This document shows positions 45,554-53,097 of a stretch of DNA of 64,000 bases, piece after piece (position 1 is the first letter of the stretch; the number at the start of each line of letters is the position of its first letter). Location: the NCBI GenBank assembly GCA_028713555.1, contig JAQTOA010000007.1, forward strand, positions 62,001 through 126,000, read 5' to 3'. This DNA is from Sterolibacterium sp. (GTDB lineage Bacteria > Pseudomonadota > Gammaproteobacteria > Burkholderiales > Rhodocyclaceae). The translations under genes and the position numbers were made by a program. Below the pieces are notes generated by a model. The model was not told where the DNA came from. It was given only the letters and a program-made list of their open reading frames with translations, and did not search any database.

Positions 45554-47046
45554 GCGTGAGGCGTGATGTCCTGGCCGGCCTGGCCCTGCAGAAAATGTAC
45601 TTTCAGTTGCTTGCCCTTAACCTTGCCGGCCGACAGCTTGCGGAGCGCCTCGTGTGCAATGCTGCGCTCTACGGCGACATAGGTGGTGAATTCCGTGACG
45701 TTGATTTTGCCGATTTGCTCCTTGTTGAAGCCGGCTTCTCCGGTCAGTGCGCCCAGCACATCGCCGGGACGGATTTTTTCCTTGCGCCCGGCCAGAATCC
45801 GCAAGGTGATCATAGGTGGCAGCAGGGGTTTGCCGGCTTCCTCGCCGATGACTTGCAGAGCGCTCAAGGAGTGCCATTCGACGCTGCCGCCTTGAGCTCT
45901 CACAATGTTGCCGACGCGCCCTATCTCTTTGCTGCCGACCAGACTAAGCGCCCATCCTGATTGGTCGACGCGTCCGGTGCGTCCGATGCGATGAACATGC
46001 ACTTCGGCGTCTGGCGTGACATCGACATTGATTACCGCTTCCAGTTGGGCAATGTCCAGACCGCGCGCGGCGACATCGGTGGCTACCAATACCGAGCAGC
46101 TGCGATTGGCAAATTGCACCAGCACCTGGTCGCGCTCACGTTGCTCCATTTCGCCATGCAATGCCAAGGCGACGAAGCCGTCGGCCAGTAATACTTGCAA
46201 CAGATCGCGGCATTGCTGCCGGGTATTGCAAAATGCCAGGGTACTGATTGGCCGGTAGTGGTTCAGCAACAGCGTGACGGCAGAGAGCCGCCGGTCATTG
46301 GCCACTTCATAAAAGCGCTGGCGTATTTTGCTGCCTTCGTGTTTTTCGAGCAGCTTGATCTGTTGTGGCTGGCGCAAAAACTGCCGACTCAGGGCGGCAA
46401 TGCCTTCGGGATAGGTGGCAGAGAACAGCAGGGTCTGCCGCTCCTTGGGGCACGCTTGCGCCACGACGACGATATCGTCAATAAATCCCATGTCGAGCAT
46501 GCGATCGGCTTCGTCCAGCACCAGCGTATTGAGTGCTTCCAGATCGAGGCTGCCGCGTTGCAGGTGATCCATAATGCGGCCAGGCGTGCCGACCACGACG
46601 TGGGCGCCGTGCTCCAGACTGGACATCTGCGGGCGCATGGTGCTGCCGCCACACAGAAGCAGCACCTTGATATTGTCTTCACCGCGCGCCAGGCGGCGAA
46701 TCTCCTGAGCCACCTGGTCGGCCAGTTCCCGCGTCGGACAGAGCACCAGCGCTTGTACCGCAAAACGGCGGGGGTTCAGTTTGGTCAGCAAGCTCAGCGC
46801 AAAGGCCGCTGTCTTGCCACTGCCGGTCTTGGCTTGCGCAATCAGGTCATGGCCGGCCAGCGCGAGCGGCAGGCTGGCTGCCTGAATCGCCGTCATCTGC
46901 CGGTAACCCAATTGCTGCAGGTTGAGCAAGGTGGCTGGGGCTAGTGGCAGCTGATCAAAAGACAGGTTCGACGCGATGTCGCTGCCCGGTTGAACAACCG
47001 CAGGCACATCATCGGCCATGGCGGGCGGGGCGGGATTCATGCGCAA
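45550..47046 (-). CDS. dbpA: ATP-dependent RNA helicase DbpA
   Basis: 498 residues; the start may be the ATG at 47046 or a few codons later. The DEAD-box core has AQAKTGSGKTAAF, PTRELADQ, VLDEADRMLD, SAT, ATDVAARGLDIA and HRIGRTGR. The C-terminal DbpA RNA-binding domain (IRPGDVLGALTGEAGFNKEQIGKI, YVAVERSIAHEALRKLSAGKVKGKQLKV) targets hairpin 92 of 23S rRNA. It functions in late 50S subunit assembly. It is upstream of and coupled to the RIO kinase gene. Confidence 0.96.
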   Translation of the reverse strand: MRMNPAPPAMADDVPAVVQPGSDIASNLSFDQLPLAPATLLNLQQLGYRQMTAIQAASLPLALAGHDLIAQAKTGSGKTAAFALSLLTKLNPRRFAVQALVLCPTRELADQVAQEIRRLARGEDNIKVLLLCGGSTMRPQMSSLEHGAHVVVGTPGRIMDHLQRGSLDLEALNTLVLDEADRMLDMGFIDDIVVVAQACPKERQTLLFSATYPEGIAALSRQFLRQPQQIKLLEKHEGSKIRQRFYEVANDRRLSAVTLLLNHYRPISTLAFCNTRQQCRDLLQVLLADGFVALALHGEMEQRERDQVLVQFANRSCSVLVATDVAARGLDIAQLEAVINVDVTPDAEVHVHRIGRTGRVDQSGWALSLVGSKEIGRVGNIVRAQGGSVEWHSLSALQVIGEEAGKPLLPPMITLRILAGRKEKIRPGDVLGALTGEAGFNKEQIGKINVTEFTTYVAVERSIAHEALRKLSAGKVKGKQLKVHFLQGQAGQDITPHA

Positions 47047-47255
47047 TTATAGGGGTTTGCAGCGGCTATGTCCGTTTCATGTTTGCTTTGGATGCACTAC
47101 TCGCCGTCGCCATAGAGATCCTAGTTGTTTAGTCCCACGGTGTTCTTGCTCTGATCAAGTGCTGACAGTATTAAACTTGCAGCGAAATGGGATGAGCAGT
47201 CCTTCATGAATAAAATGGCTCGAAGCTGATATGTCAGGTCGCCAGAGGGAAGCGC

Positions 47256-47657
47256 TTGAAGAAAATCAATGCGGCAATCGAAGATACTCTGTGCCCCTGT
47301 GGCAGCAACACGAGTTATGTCCGCTGCTGTGGCCGCTATCTGGATGGCGACGAGGTTGCCGGCACGGCTGAAGCCTTAATGCGTTCGCGCTACACGGCCT
47401 ATGTCCTGTTGCGCGAAGCCTATTTGCTGGCTACTTGGCATCTATCTACGCGTCCGTTGGCGTTGGACATGGACAACGCGGGGACAAAGTGGGTTGGGCT
47501 GCAAGTGCTGCGACACGAACAGCAGAATGAACTAAGCGCCTTCGTCGAGTTCATTGCCCGCTACAAGGTGAATGGCCGTGCTCAGCGCCTGCATGAAATC
47601 AGCCGATTTTTGCGTGAAGGCGGGCAGTGGTTTTATGTCGATGGCAAGTTGTCCTGA
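47256..47657 (+). CDS. ychJ: YchJ family protein (UPF0225, SEC-C zinc motif)
   Basis: 133 residues from a TTG at 47256, supported by GAGGGA about 6 nt upstream. The N-terminal SEC-C-like zinc motif (CPCGSNTSYVRCCGRYLDG) is followed by the YchJ domain (AEALMRSRYTAYVL, ATWH, FVEFIARYKVNGRAQRLHEISRF). The YchJ domain has an NTF2-like fold; the function is unknown. The following 244 bp (47658-47901) hold nothing I can identify. Confidence 0.88.
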   Translation: MKKINAAIEDTLCPCGSNTSYVRCCGRYLDGDEVAGTAEALMRSRYTAYVLLREAYLLATWHLSTRPLALDMDNAGTKWVGLQVLRHEQQNELSAFVEFIARYKVNGRAQRLHEISRFLREGGQWFYVDGKLS

Positions 47658-47901
47658 GGCTCGATGGGAATTATCGGATCTCACGCCTTGACTGGTGAGG
47701 TAAAGACCGTTTCGCAGTTTCTTTGCGCGAAGCAAAAAACCAATAGGCCGATCGTGCGAGAATCATCTTTCGGGCTTGTAGCAATGATTGGCCCATAATT
47801 CTTGGCAATTCGAAGACGTTGCTTGAAACGGGTACGCCTCTTCCAGCTTTCGGCTTTTCCCCTCAGGCCGCTTGCCTTCAATAAGCCAATGGCGCCATGA
47901 T

Positions 47902-48732
47902 TCAAATCCGACGGGCTTTGCGGACCAGTAGCGATAGTCCGTCGACCGACGCACCCTTGGAGCACAGTTCTGGCAGTTGCACGGGATCGACCACCTGGGG
48001 ATCGTAGACGGCCACAGCGAAGCTATCGCCGGGTTGGAGATAGGTGGTCTCGCCAAGAGCCGTATAACGGGTGGCTCCGATGGTGATTACGGCGTGCCTT
48101 GGGCGACCAGCCACGGAAAGCAGGGACGACAGATCCTCAAGCGGTCCCTCGTCGGCCTGGGATGTCAATTTTTCTTCGATCCAAGCAGTCAAGGCGGGGC
48201 CATACAGAGTGTATTCCGCCACCGGGCTGTCGATGCCGTAAGCATGCCATACCTCATCTCGCCCCAGGAATGAGGCAATCCGCCACGTATCCAGTTCTGA
48301 ACCGGAATCGAGGCCATTGGAAAGCTTGATCCAGCGAGAAGAAAGTCCCTTGGAGCCGAGCCCCCAGTTCTTCTTGAGGCTGATCTTCGGCGCACCTTCG
48401 CGGCGGATAGAGGCGTCGTCGAAGGCAGCAAACGCCAGTGGTCTTATCTTCACGGCTTTTCCGGAACCGTAGTGAAGTTCGCAAGCCAGTGCTACCTCAG
48501 GTTCGCATTGGACATGGGCCCCTTCGGGTAAGAATAGATCGGAACTGGAGATCGGATCAACGGACAGGAAATGTCCATCAATGGACAGGTGGAAGGGGAA
48601 CATTCCCTTGGGGCCTTCGCCGCCGTTCTTCAGGGACGCGAAATCTTTTACCTCGCCGGCTTGCGCCAGGTGTCCGGCAAAATTGCCGGCTATACCGAAT
48701 CCGGCCCAACGACCGGCAGCCATGTGAATCAT
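47902..48732 (-). CDS. DUF5718-like protein of unknown function
   Basis: 276 residues, cytosolic. The N-terminal GFGIAGNFAGHLAQAGEVKDF and internal VALACELHYGSGKAVKIRPLAFAAFDDASIR and KISLKKNWGLGSKG match the pattern I associate with DUF5718, possibly an FAH-like fold. No catalytic role is known to me. The start could be the second Met (residue 4). It is the last host gene before the prophage attachment site. Confidence 0.72.
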   Translation of the reverse strand: MIHMAAGRWAGFGIAGNFAGHLAQAGEVKDFASLKNGGEGPKGMFPFHLSIDGHFLSVDPISSSDLFLPEGAHVQCEPEVALACELHYGSGKAVKIRPLAFAAFDDASIRREGAPKISLKKNWGLGSKGLSSRWIKLSNGLDSGSELDTWRIASFLGRDEVWHAYGIDSPVAEYTLYGPALTAWIEEKLTSQADEGPLEDLSSLLSVAGRPRHAVITIGATRYTALGETTYLQPGDSFAVAVYDPQVVDPVQLPELCSKGASVDGLSLLVRKARRI

Positions 48733-48875
48733 AATTTCTCCATGAGTAGTGACAAGTTCGTCAGAACTGTCGAGGATATCCGCCCCTCGACCTATTACGG
48801 GTAAGTACCGCTATCTCAGCCTATGGGTAATCCCTCGGAATCGAGGCCGGGGATGTCTCACCCTAACTTTGAAAG

Positions 48876-48904
48876 CATAACTTTGTCGCTGCAGCAAAGT
48901 TATG
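48876..48904. repeat. 29-bp near-perfect palindrome next to the prophage junction
   Basis: The arms cataactttg / caaagttatg and a mostly complementary 9-nt centre give 12 of 14 pairs. Another direct copy of taactttg lies at 48864-48871. It lies 40 bp outside the tRNA-Ser fragment. It could be an operator, a hairpin terminator or a recombinase site; no T run follows. Confidence 0.6.
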
Positions 48905-48942
48905 GCACCCGATACAGCAGTGCGGGTTTCTGCTGAAACAAT

Positions 48943-49000
48943 TGGCGGAAGCTGTGAGATTCGAACTCACGAAGGGTTTCCCCTTGCCGGTTTTCAAGTC
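48943..49000 (-). repeat. tRNA-Ser(UGA) 3' fragment, prophage attachment site
   Basis: On the minus strand these bases are the 3' part of a tRNA-Ser: anticodon loop cttgaaa with TGA, variable arm, T arm gtgaGTTCGAATctcac, and acceptor 3' strand ending cttccgcca. The 5' half is absent: upstream sequence has no D arm and does not pair with the anticodon stem. A 3' tRNA fragment of this kind is the usual trace of tyrosine-integrase insertion at a tRNA gene. The intact tRNA should be at the other end of the prophage, to the right. Confidence 0.82.
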
Positions 49001-49134
49001 CTCGGAGAAAACGAGGAAAATCAACACGTTAAGTTAAAAACTTTTCCGCAACCCTGCAAAGTTTGGCTATTGTAACCCGTTGATTATGCGATAGGCTACG
49101 GGGTACATGCGGAAACGATTTTAAGGGGCCTGCT

Positions 49135-49278
49135 ATGACGACCGAGCACAAAGTCCTGGGCGCGCTGGCCGTGGTTGCCGGGGTGTTTTTCTGGTTCAAC
49201 CTCAACGCCCTGGCCTACCTGGTAGGCGCAGGGATGAGCGCCTACGCTTGCCGTGGCGTGCTCAAGTCAGAAGATTAG
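49135..49278 (+). CDS. Small phage membrane protein (47 residues)
   Basis: The ATG at 49135 is preceded by AAGGGG and the frame ends at TAG 49278. The 47-residue product has one hydrophobic helix (VLGALAVVAGVFFWF, then NALAYLVGAGMSAYA). It is on the opposite strand to the phage late genes and overlaps the 3' end of the lysozyme gene by 17 nt. Function is unknown; small membrane proteins at prophage borders are sometimes exclusion or lysogenic-conversion proteins. Confidence 0.55.
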   Translation: MTTEHKVLGALAVVAGVFFWFNLNALAYLVGAGMSAYACRGVLKSED

Positions 49279-49693
49279 CCTCGGCACTGCGCCGAGCCAC
49301 CAGGCCGGGCAACTTACGACCGCCACCCCACACCCACTTCTGCAATTCCTCGGCGGCCCCGTGCCAGTCGCCGGCATCGACGCGCCGCTTGAGCGTGCTC
49401 GCTTTGTATCGCGTCGTCCCCAGGTTGAAGCAGAAGTCGGCGATTGCCGAGTGCTTGGCGTCGCCTTCCAGCCACAGCACGGGTGACAACTTGCCGGCCG
49501 CGCGGTGGAACACCTCGGCGTCCTGCTGCATCATCGCCTCGGCCACGGGCTCGCTGATGGGCGGCGTGCCGATACGCACGTCCGGCCCTGTGTGGCCGTA
49601 GCCAATGGTCGGCACACCGGCCGGGCACAGGTAAGGCTTGAGGCGAAGGCCCTCAAATTTGCGAATGAGGGCCAGGAGGGCTTCGGGGATCAT
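49262..49693 (-). CDS. Phage lysozyme (endolysin, GH24)
   Basis: 143 residues, T4/P21-type lysozyme cleaving peptidoglycan glycans. The catalytic Glu14 is in IRKFEGLRLKPYLCPAG, with Cys23 and Thr29 at the other two active-site positions (E-C-T type, as in lambdoid endolysins), then PTIGYGHT. FCFNLGTTRYKASTLKRRV and KWVWGGGRKLPGLVARR complete the fold. No signal-arrest segment is seen, so it depends on the holin for export. Its ATG overlaps the holin stop (ATGA). Confidence 0.93.
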   Translation of the reverse strand: MIPEALLALIRKFEGLRLKPYLCPAGVPTIGYGHTGPDVRIGTPPISEPVAEAMMQQDAEVFHRAAGKLSPVLWLEGDAKHSAIADFCFNLGTTRYKASTLKRRVDAGDWHGAAEELQKWVWGGGRKLPGLVARRSAEANLLT

Positions 49694-50172
49694 CGGCCCG
49701 ACATTTTGCGCAGGCTGCGATCCACCAACCAGAAGGACGCGATACTGGCGGCCATTGCTTTTTCATCCACGCCGAAGGCTGCCCGCAGCGCTTCAAGCGG
49801 GTTGATGCCTGCCTGTACGGCCAGGGCGAAGCCTGCCACAACAACGGCAGGCCATAGGAGAATAAGCCATTGCAGGGCCAGCACCGGGCGCACCAGCGCA
49901 TTGAGCGCATCCACCCACTTGATGCCGGTCTGCACCGCCTGGGCTTTGGTAGCCTCGATAATGGCCTGCACCTCGGCGGCGCCAATACTGGCGTCGGCCT
50001 GGGCGTTGATCTGCGCAAGCGCCTGGTCGCCTTTCAGCTTGTCGGCTTCCAGTTGCTTGTCGAACATGGCGAGTTCGTGGCTGCGCTCGTCCTTGCGGTC
50101 TAGCCACTTGAGGACTTCGGGCGCCATGCGGAACAGGCCACCGAATAGAGTACCGAGCAGAGTTTCGATCAT
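49690..50172 (-). CDS. Holin (3TM family)
   Basis: 160 residues from the ATG at 50172, overlapping the preceding stop as ATGA. An N-terminal amphipathic region (LLGTLFGGLFRMAPEVLKWLDRKDERSHELA), a charged helical stretch, two hydrophobic helices (about 85-125, RPVLALQWLILLWPAVVVAGFALAV region) and FWLVDRSLRKM at the end match the '3TM holin for gene-transfer release' type. It would form membrane lesions that release the endolysin encoded directly downstream. Confidence 0.82.
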   Translation of the reverse strand: MIETLLGTLFGGLFRMAPEVLKWLDRKDERSHELAMFDKQLEADKLKGDQALAQINAQADASIGAAEVQAIIEATKAQAVQTGIKWVDALNALVRPVLALQWLILLWPAVVVAGFALAVQAGINPLEALRAAFGVDEKAMAASIASFWLVDRSLRKMSGR

Positions 50173-50576
50173 TGTGTCATCCCGTGTGATGCAGCAAAGA
50201 AAAGCACTTTGACGCCGAGCAGCAAGACCCCGGCGCCGATGGCCCACAGCACCTTGTCGCGGCCCTGTGAGTAGTTGATAAACGCCCGCGTTTCCTTGGC
50301 GAGGTCAGACATCTCTTTGCCGAGGTCGCCGATTTTCTTATGTGCCCGGTCGTTGTCGATTATCAGGTTGCTGTGCTTCTCTTCCAGGATGGCAACCTTC
50401 GTAATTTGGGCGAGGATCAAGTCCAGCTTGGTGCTCACCGCCTCCATAGTGCGCTCCATGTGCGCAACGCTTTGCTCGGTGATGCTCAAGCGCTTTTCAT
50501 GGCCTTGGCAAGGCAGCGGTTCGTGCGGTGCTCGCCGATCAAAAGCCGGGGTGGTTGTCGGGTCTTTTTCATACAT
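50169..50576 (-). CDS. Phage coiled-coil protein with C-terminal membrane anchor
   Basis: 135 residues. A polar N-terminus is followed by a coiled coil (about 30-105, with TMEAVSTKLDLILAQITK and KIGDLGKEMSDLAKETR) and a single C-terminal hydrophobic helix (VLWAIGAGVLLLGVKVLFFAA). It is encoded directly upstream of the holin, in XhlA-like or lysis-accessory fashion. Family not identified with certainty. Start and stop overlap the tailspike stop (TAATG) and holin start (ATGA). Confidence 0.75.
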   Translation of the reverse strand: MYEKDPTTTPAFDRRAPHEPLPCQGHEKRLSITEQSVAHMERTMEAVSTKLDLILAQITKVAILEEKHSNLIIDNDRAHKKIGDLGKEMSDLAKETRAFINYSQGRDKVLWAIGAGVLLLGVKVLFFAASHGMTQ

Positions 50577-53032
50577 TAGGGTTTTACCTTGGTAATTGCC
50601 GCAGTAACATCACACGCGGCATAGGTTCTGGATGTTCCAGATTCGTTTTGGATAACGACTTTCACCGTGTTGCTGCCGGTGACGTTCGCGCTCACCGTCG
50701 CATCCTGTAGAGCAGCGCCGACAGCACAGGTGGCGATGTCTCCATAGGCAGCCCCAGGAACCGTTACCAAAACCACGGCGCTTGTACCATCGGCCAATGT
50801 TGCGCCGGCCCATGCGGTTTTTCCTACTGCGCCGGTCTTGAGTTGGTACGCCGTTGAGTTGGCATCAACGATGATCTGGTTAGAGCAGTTTTTCGTCGTC
50901 AGGCCGCTCTCGACACCGTTGTCGGTTTCAAGCAGTCGAAGCCCGGTGTTGGCTCCGGTGCCGATTAACGAGCACCCGCCAACCGCCCAATTTTTTACCT
51001 TGGCCACCCCCGCATTGCCTTGCAGGTAGATAATTTCGTTGCCGCTGGAAACTTCATACGCACCACCGTTGATGGCCACCTGCTCAATATCGGAATTTTT
51101 GGCGTAGATATGCACGCCGCGAATCAGGCACGGCTTAGGCGTCGAACCACCAATTACGTTGACTTTGCGGATTGGCGAGCTATTCGCCTGCACTAGAACG
51201 TGATCGTCAAACCCAGAGGATTGATCCCCGATGGACGACACCACGGTAACAGCCACCGCCCCGGCATAATTGGCGGTACTGGCCGTAATCGCGCCGGCAG
51301 TGCCACTGCCAACTTTAGGTTGTACGTGCCAAAATTTATTGGCCGAACTGTTTAGCGACACGACTCCCCCAAAAGCTGCCGCATTGATTCCAGGCGTCCA
51401 GTCGATGCCGTGTCGTCGGCAGTTGTGGATTTGGTTTCCGATAGCGGTAAGCTGGGCGCACTGCGCCGAAATGCCGTCCATTTCACTGTCGGCGTCGTTG
51501 CTGTGCGATATGAAGTTGTGGCTGTAATTCACCTCAATAGCAGCCGAGTGCGAATCCATGCCGGCGTCAGTCATGTTGAACGCTCGACAGTTAACGGCAG
51601 AGACATGGCGGCTCACGCCAGCACTGCCACCAATGGTGATAATATGGCGCATTGCCGATCCTGTGTATCCATCAACCGCCACGTCGAAGCAGCCCTGGGA
51701 TACTACGATCCCGTAGTCAAGCCCCTCCTGCGCTCCTGTCTTGTTGGCGCGCCCGCCCCAAACTCGCGCCCCGAACGAGCGATTGAATACCACATGCGAG
51801 TAGTCAAAATCGGTCGTCCTAACGTTTCGCAGTTCGACACCGAAACAGCGATCAAACTTTACACCCGACTGGTTGCCGCTAGATACCGGGCCGGCCATTT
51901 GGACGTTATCGAAGATGATGTCGTCAATAGTAGAAATTGGGGTAATCGTCGCCGCATCCGCCACGGTGTATGCACAAGCGGTTCCCGTGTAGAAATAGAG
52001 CAGGCCACCCGAGATGGCTGCGATTCGCACGGCTTCGCCCATTGTCACGTTGTCATCACTGGCAGGACTCCAATAGGCACTTGAGGCAATCCACGCCCAG
52101 CCATCAACGGCGAAACCTGAAGTTGATCCCGGCTGGCACGAGAACGCAGACTCGGCAACATCAGCAGCCAGCGCCTGCGGCGTGCCATCTGCACCTGAAA
52201 AGTTGAGAATGTAGGCGTTGCTCGAAAGACCTGGCGCATTGAGTGTGATATTTTCAAGGCGTAGATTGCCCCGCCCGGTGACGCTTCCGCCGACTGTGTA
52301 ATCTCTGCCAAGCCCGCTAATTACGGGCTCCCCGGAGTCCATGGCGCGCTGAAGTGCAGGCGTGTAATCCGTGCCATCCCCAGAATGCCAAAAGTCTTGA
52401 AGGCTGCGATGCTCACGCAACTTTGAGCCGACAGTTCCTGACGGATACACGGTTTCGCCACCATACCCAACCAGGGCAGCGCCTTTCCCGCTCGCTGAGT
52501 TTGCCAAGTCGGTGGCAAGGGCGGTCGAGTAGGTCGGGTCGGTGTTTTGAAATCCGGTGCCATCGGCGTTCCAGCCGATCAACTGGTACGGAACAGGCGC
52601 GGGCAGCGTCGAGTTGACCCCAGGCGGCGTAGAGATGGCAGTTTTCACGCTGCGCGACACGGCCTCGGCAAGTTGCTGCACCAGGATAGTGAGGCGATCC
52701 AGCGCGGCATTTATCACCTTCGGGTAAAAGCCGCCCTGGTTCGTTAAGTCCGTAGGTTGGAGTGCTTGCACCCCGCTGGTAAGGGTGAGCAGAAAGCCAC
52801 TCGTCAGCGCAGCCAGTAGCGTGACAGTCCCGCCGGGGTTGGTGTCCTGGTTGGCGTTGATTGTGACGGTGTAGTTGCTTGAAATGGTCAGCGTCGTTTC
52901 TGCGCCGGACAAGTCGGTGCGCACCACCACCACATCGCTGGCAGAAAATACCTTGAAGGCGAACGGGAAGGCCGTCGTTACATCGTTCCCTGTGAAGGGG
53001 CCGGCCTTGCGGGTTGTGCTTGAAATCGTCAT
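50576..53032 (-). CDS. Phage tailspike / tail fibre with T7 gp17-like N-terminus and beta-helix
   Basis: 818 residues. The first ~150 residues (RKAGPFTGNDVTTAFPFAFK, TSGVQALQPTDLTNQGGFYP, VINAALDRLTILVQQL) are the typical T7-like fibre adaptor that binds the virion. From about residue 205 the protein has many short repeats with regular small turns, as in right-handed beta-helix (pectate lyase-like) tailspikes, which often depolymerise surface polysaccharide. GC content in this part appears lower than in neighbours, suggesting a horizontally exchanged receptor-binding module. AGGAG precedes the ATG. Confidence 0.88.
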   Translation of the reverse strand: MTISSTTRKAGPFTGNDVTTAFPFAFKVFSASDVVVVRTDLSGAETTLTISSNYTVTINANQDTNPGGTVTLLAALTSGFLLTLTSGVQALQPTDLTNQGGFYPKVINAALDRLTILVQQLAEAVSRSVKTAISTPPGVNSTLPAPVPYQLIGWNADGTGFQNTDPTYSTALATDLANSASGKGAALVGYGGETVYPSGTVGSKLREHRSLQDFWHSGDGTDYTPALQRAMDSGEPVISGLGRDYTVGGSVTGRGNLRLENITLNAPGLSSNAYILNFSGADGTPQALAADVAESAFSCQPGSTSGFAVDGWAWIASSAYWSPASDDNVTMGEAVRIAAISGGLLYFYTGTACAYTVADAATITPISTIDDIIFDNVQMAGPVSSGNQSGVKFDRCFGVELRNVRTTDFDYSHVVFNRSFGARVWGGRANKTGAQEGLDYGIVVSQGCFDVAVDGYTGSAMRHIITIGGSAGVSRHVSAVNCRAFNMTDAGMDSHSAAIEVNYSHNFISHSNDADSEMDGISAQCAQLTAIGNQIHNCRRHGIDWTPGINAAAFGGVVSLNSSANKFWHVQPKVGSGTAGAITASTANYAGAVAVTVVSSIGDQSSGFDDHVLVQANSSPIRKVNVIGGSTPKPCLIRGVHIYAKNSDIEQVAINGGAYEVSSGNEIIYLQGNAGVAKVKNWAVGGCSLIGTGANTGLRLLETDNGVESGLTTKNCSNQIIVDANSTAYQLKTGAVGKTAWAGATLADGTSAVVLVTVPGAAYGDIATCAVGAALQDATVSANVTGSNTVKVVIQNESGTSRTYAACDVTAAITKVKP

Positions 53033-53097
53033 GCGCTGCGCTCCTGGGAGATTGCGGCAAGGCTATCCCCCAAGAGCACCGACACGTGCACCACGGC

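Noticed and set aside
47681-47965. 94-codon frame between ychJ and the DUF5718-like gene
   Set aside because: Overlaps the end of a better supported gene, has no start signal and no recognisable family.
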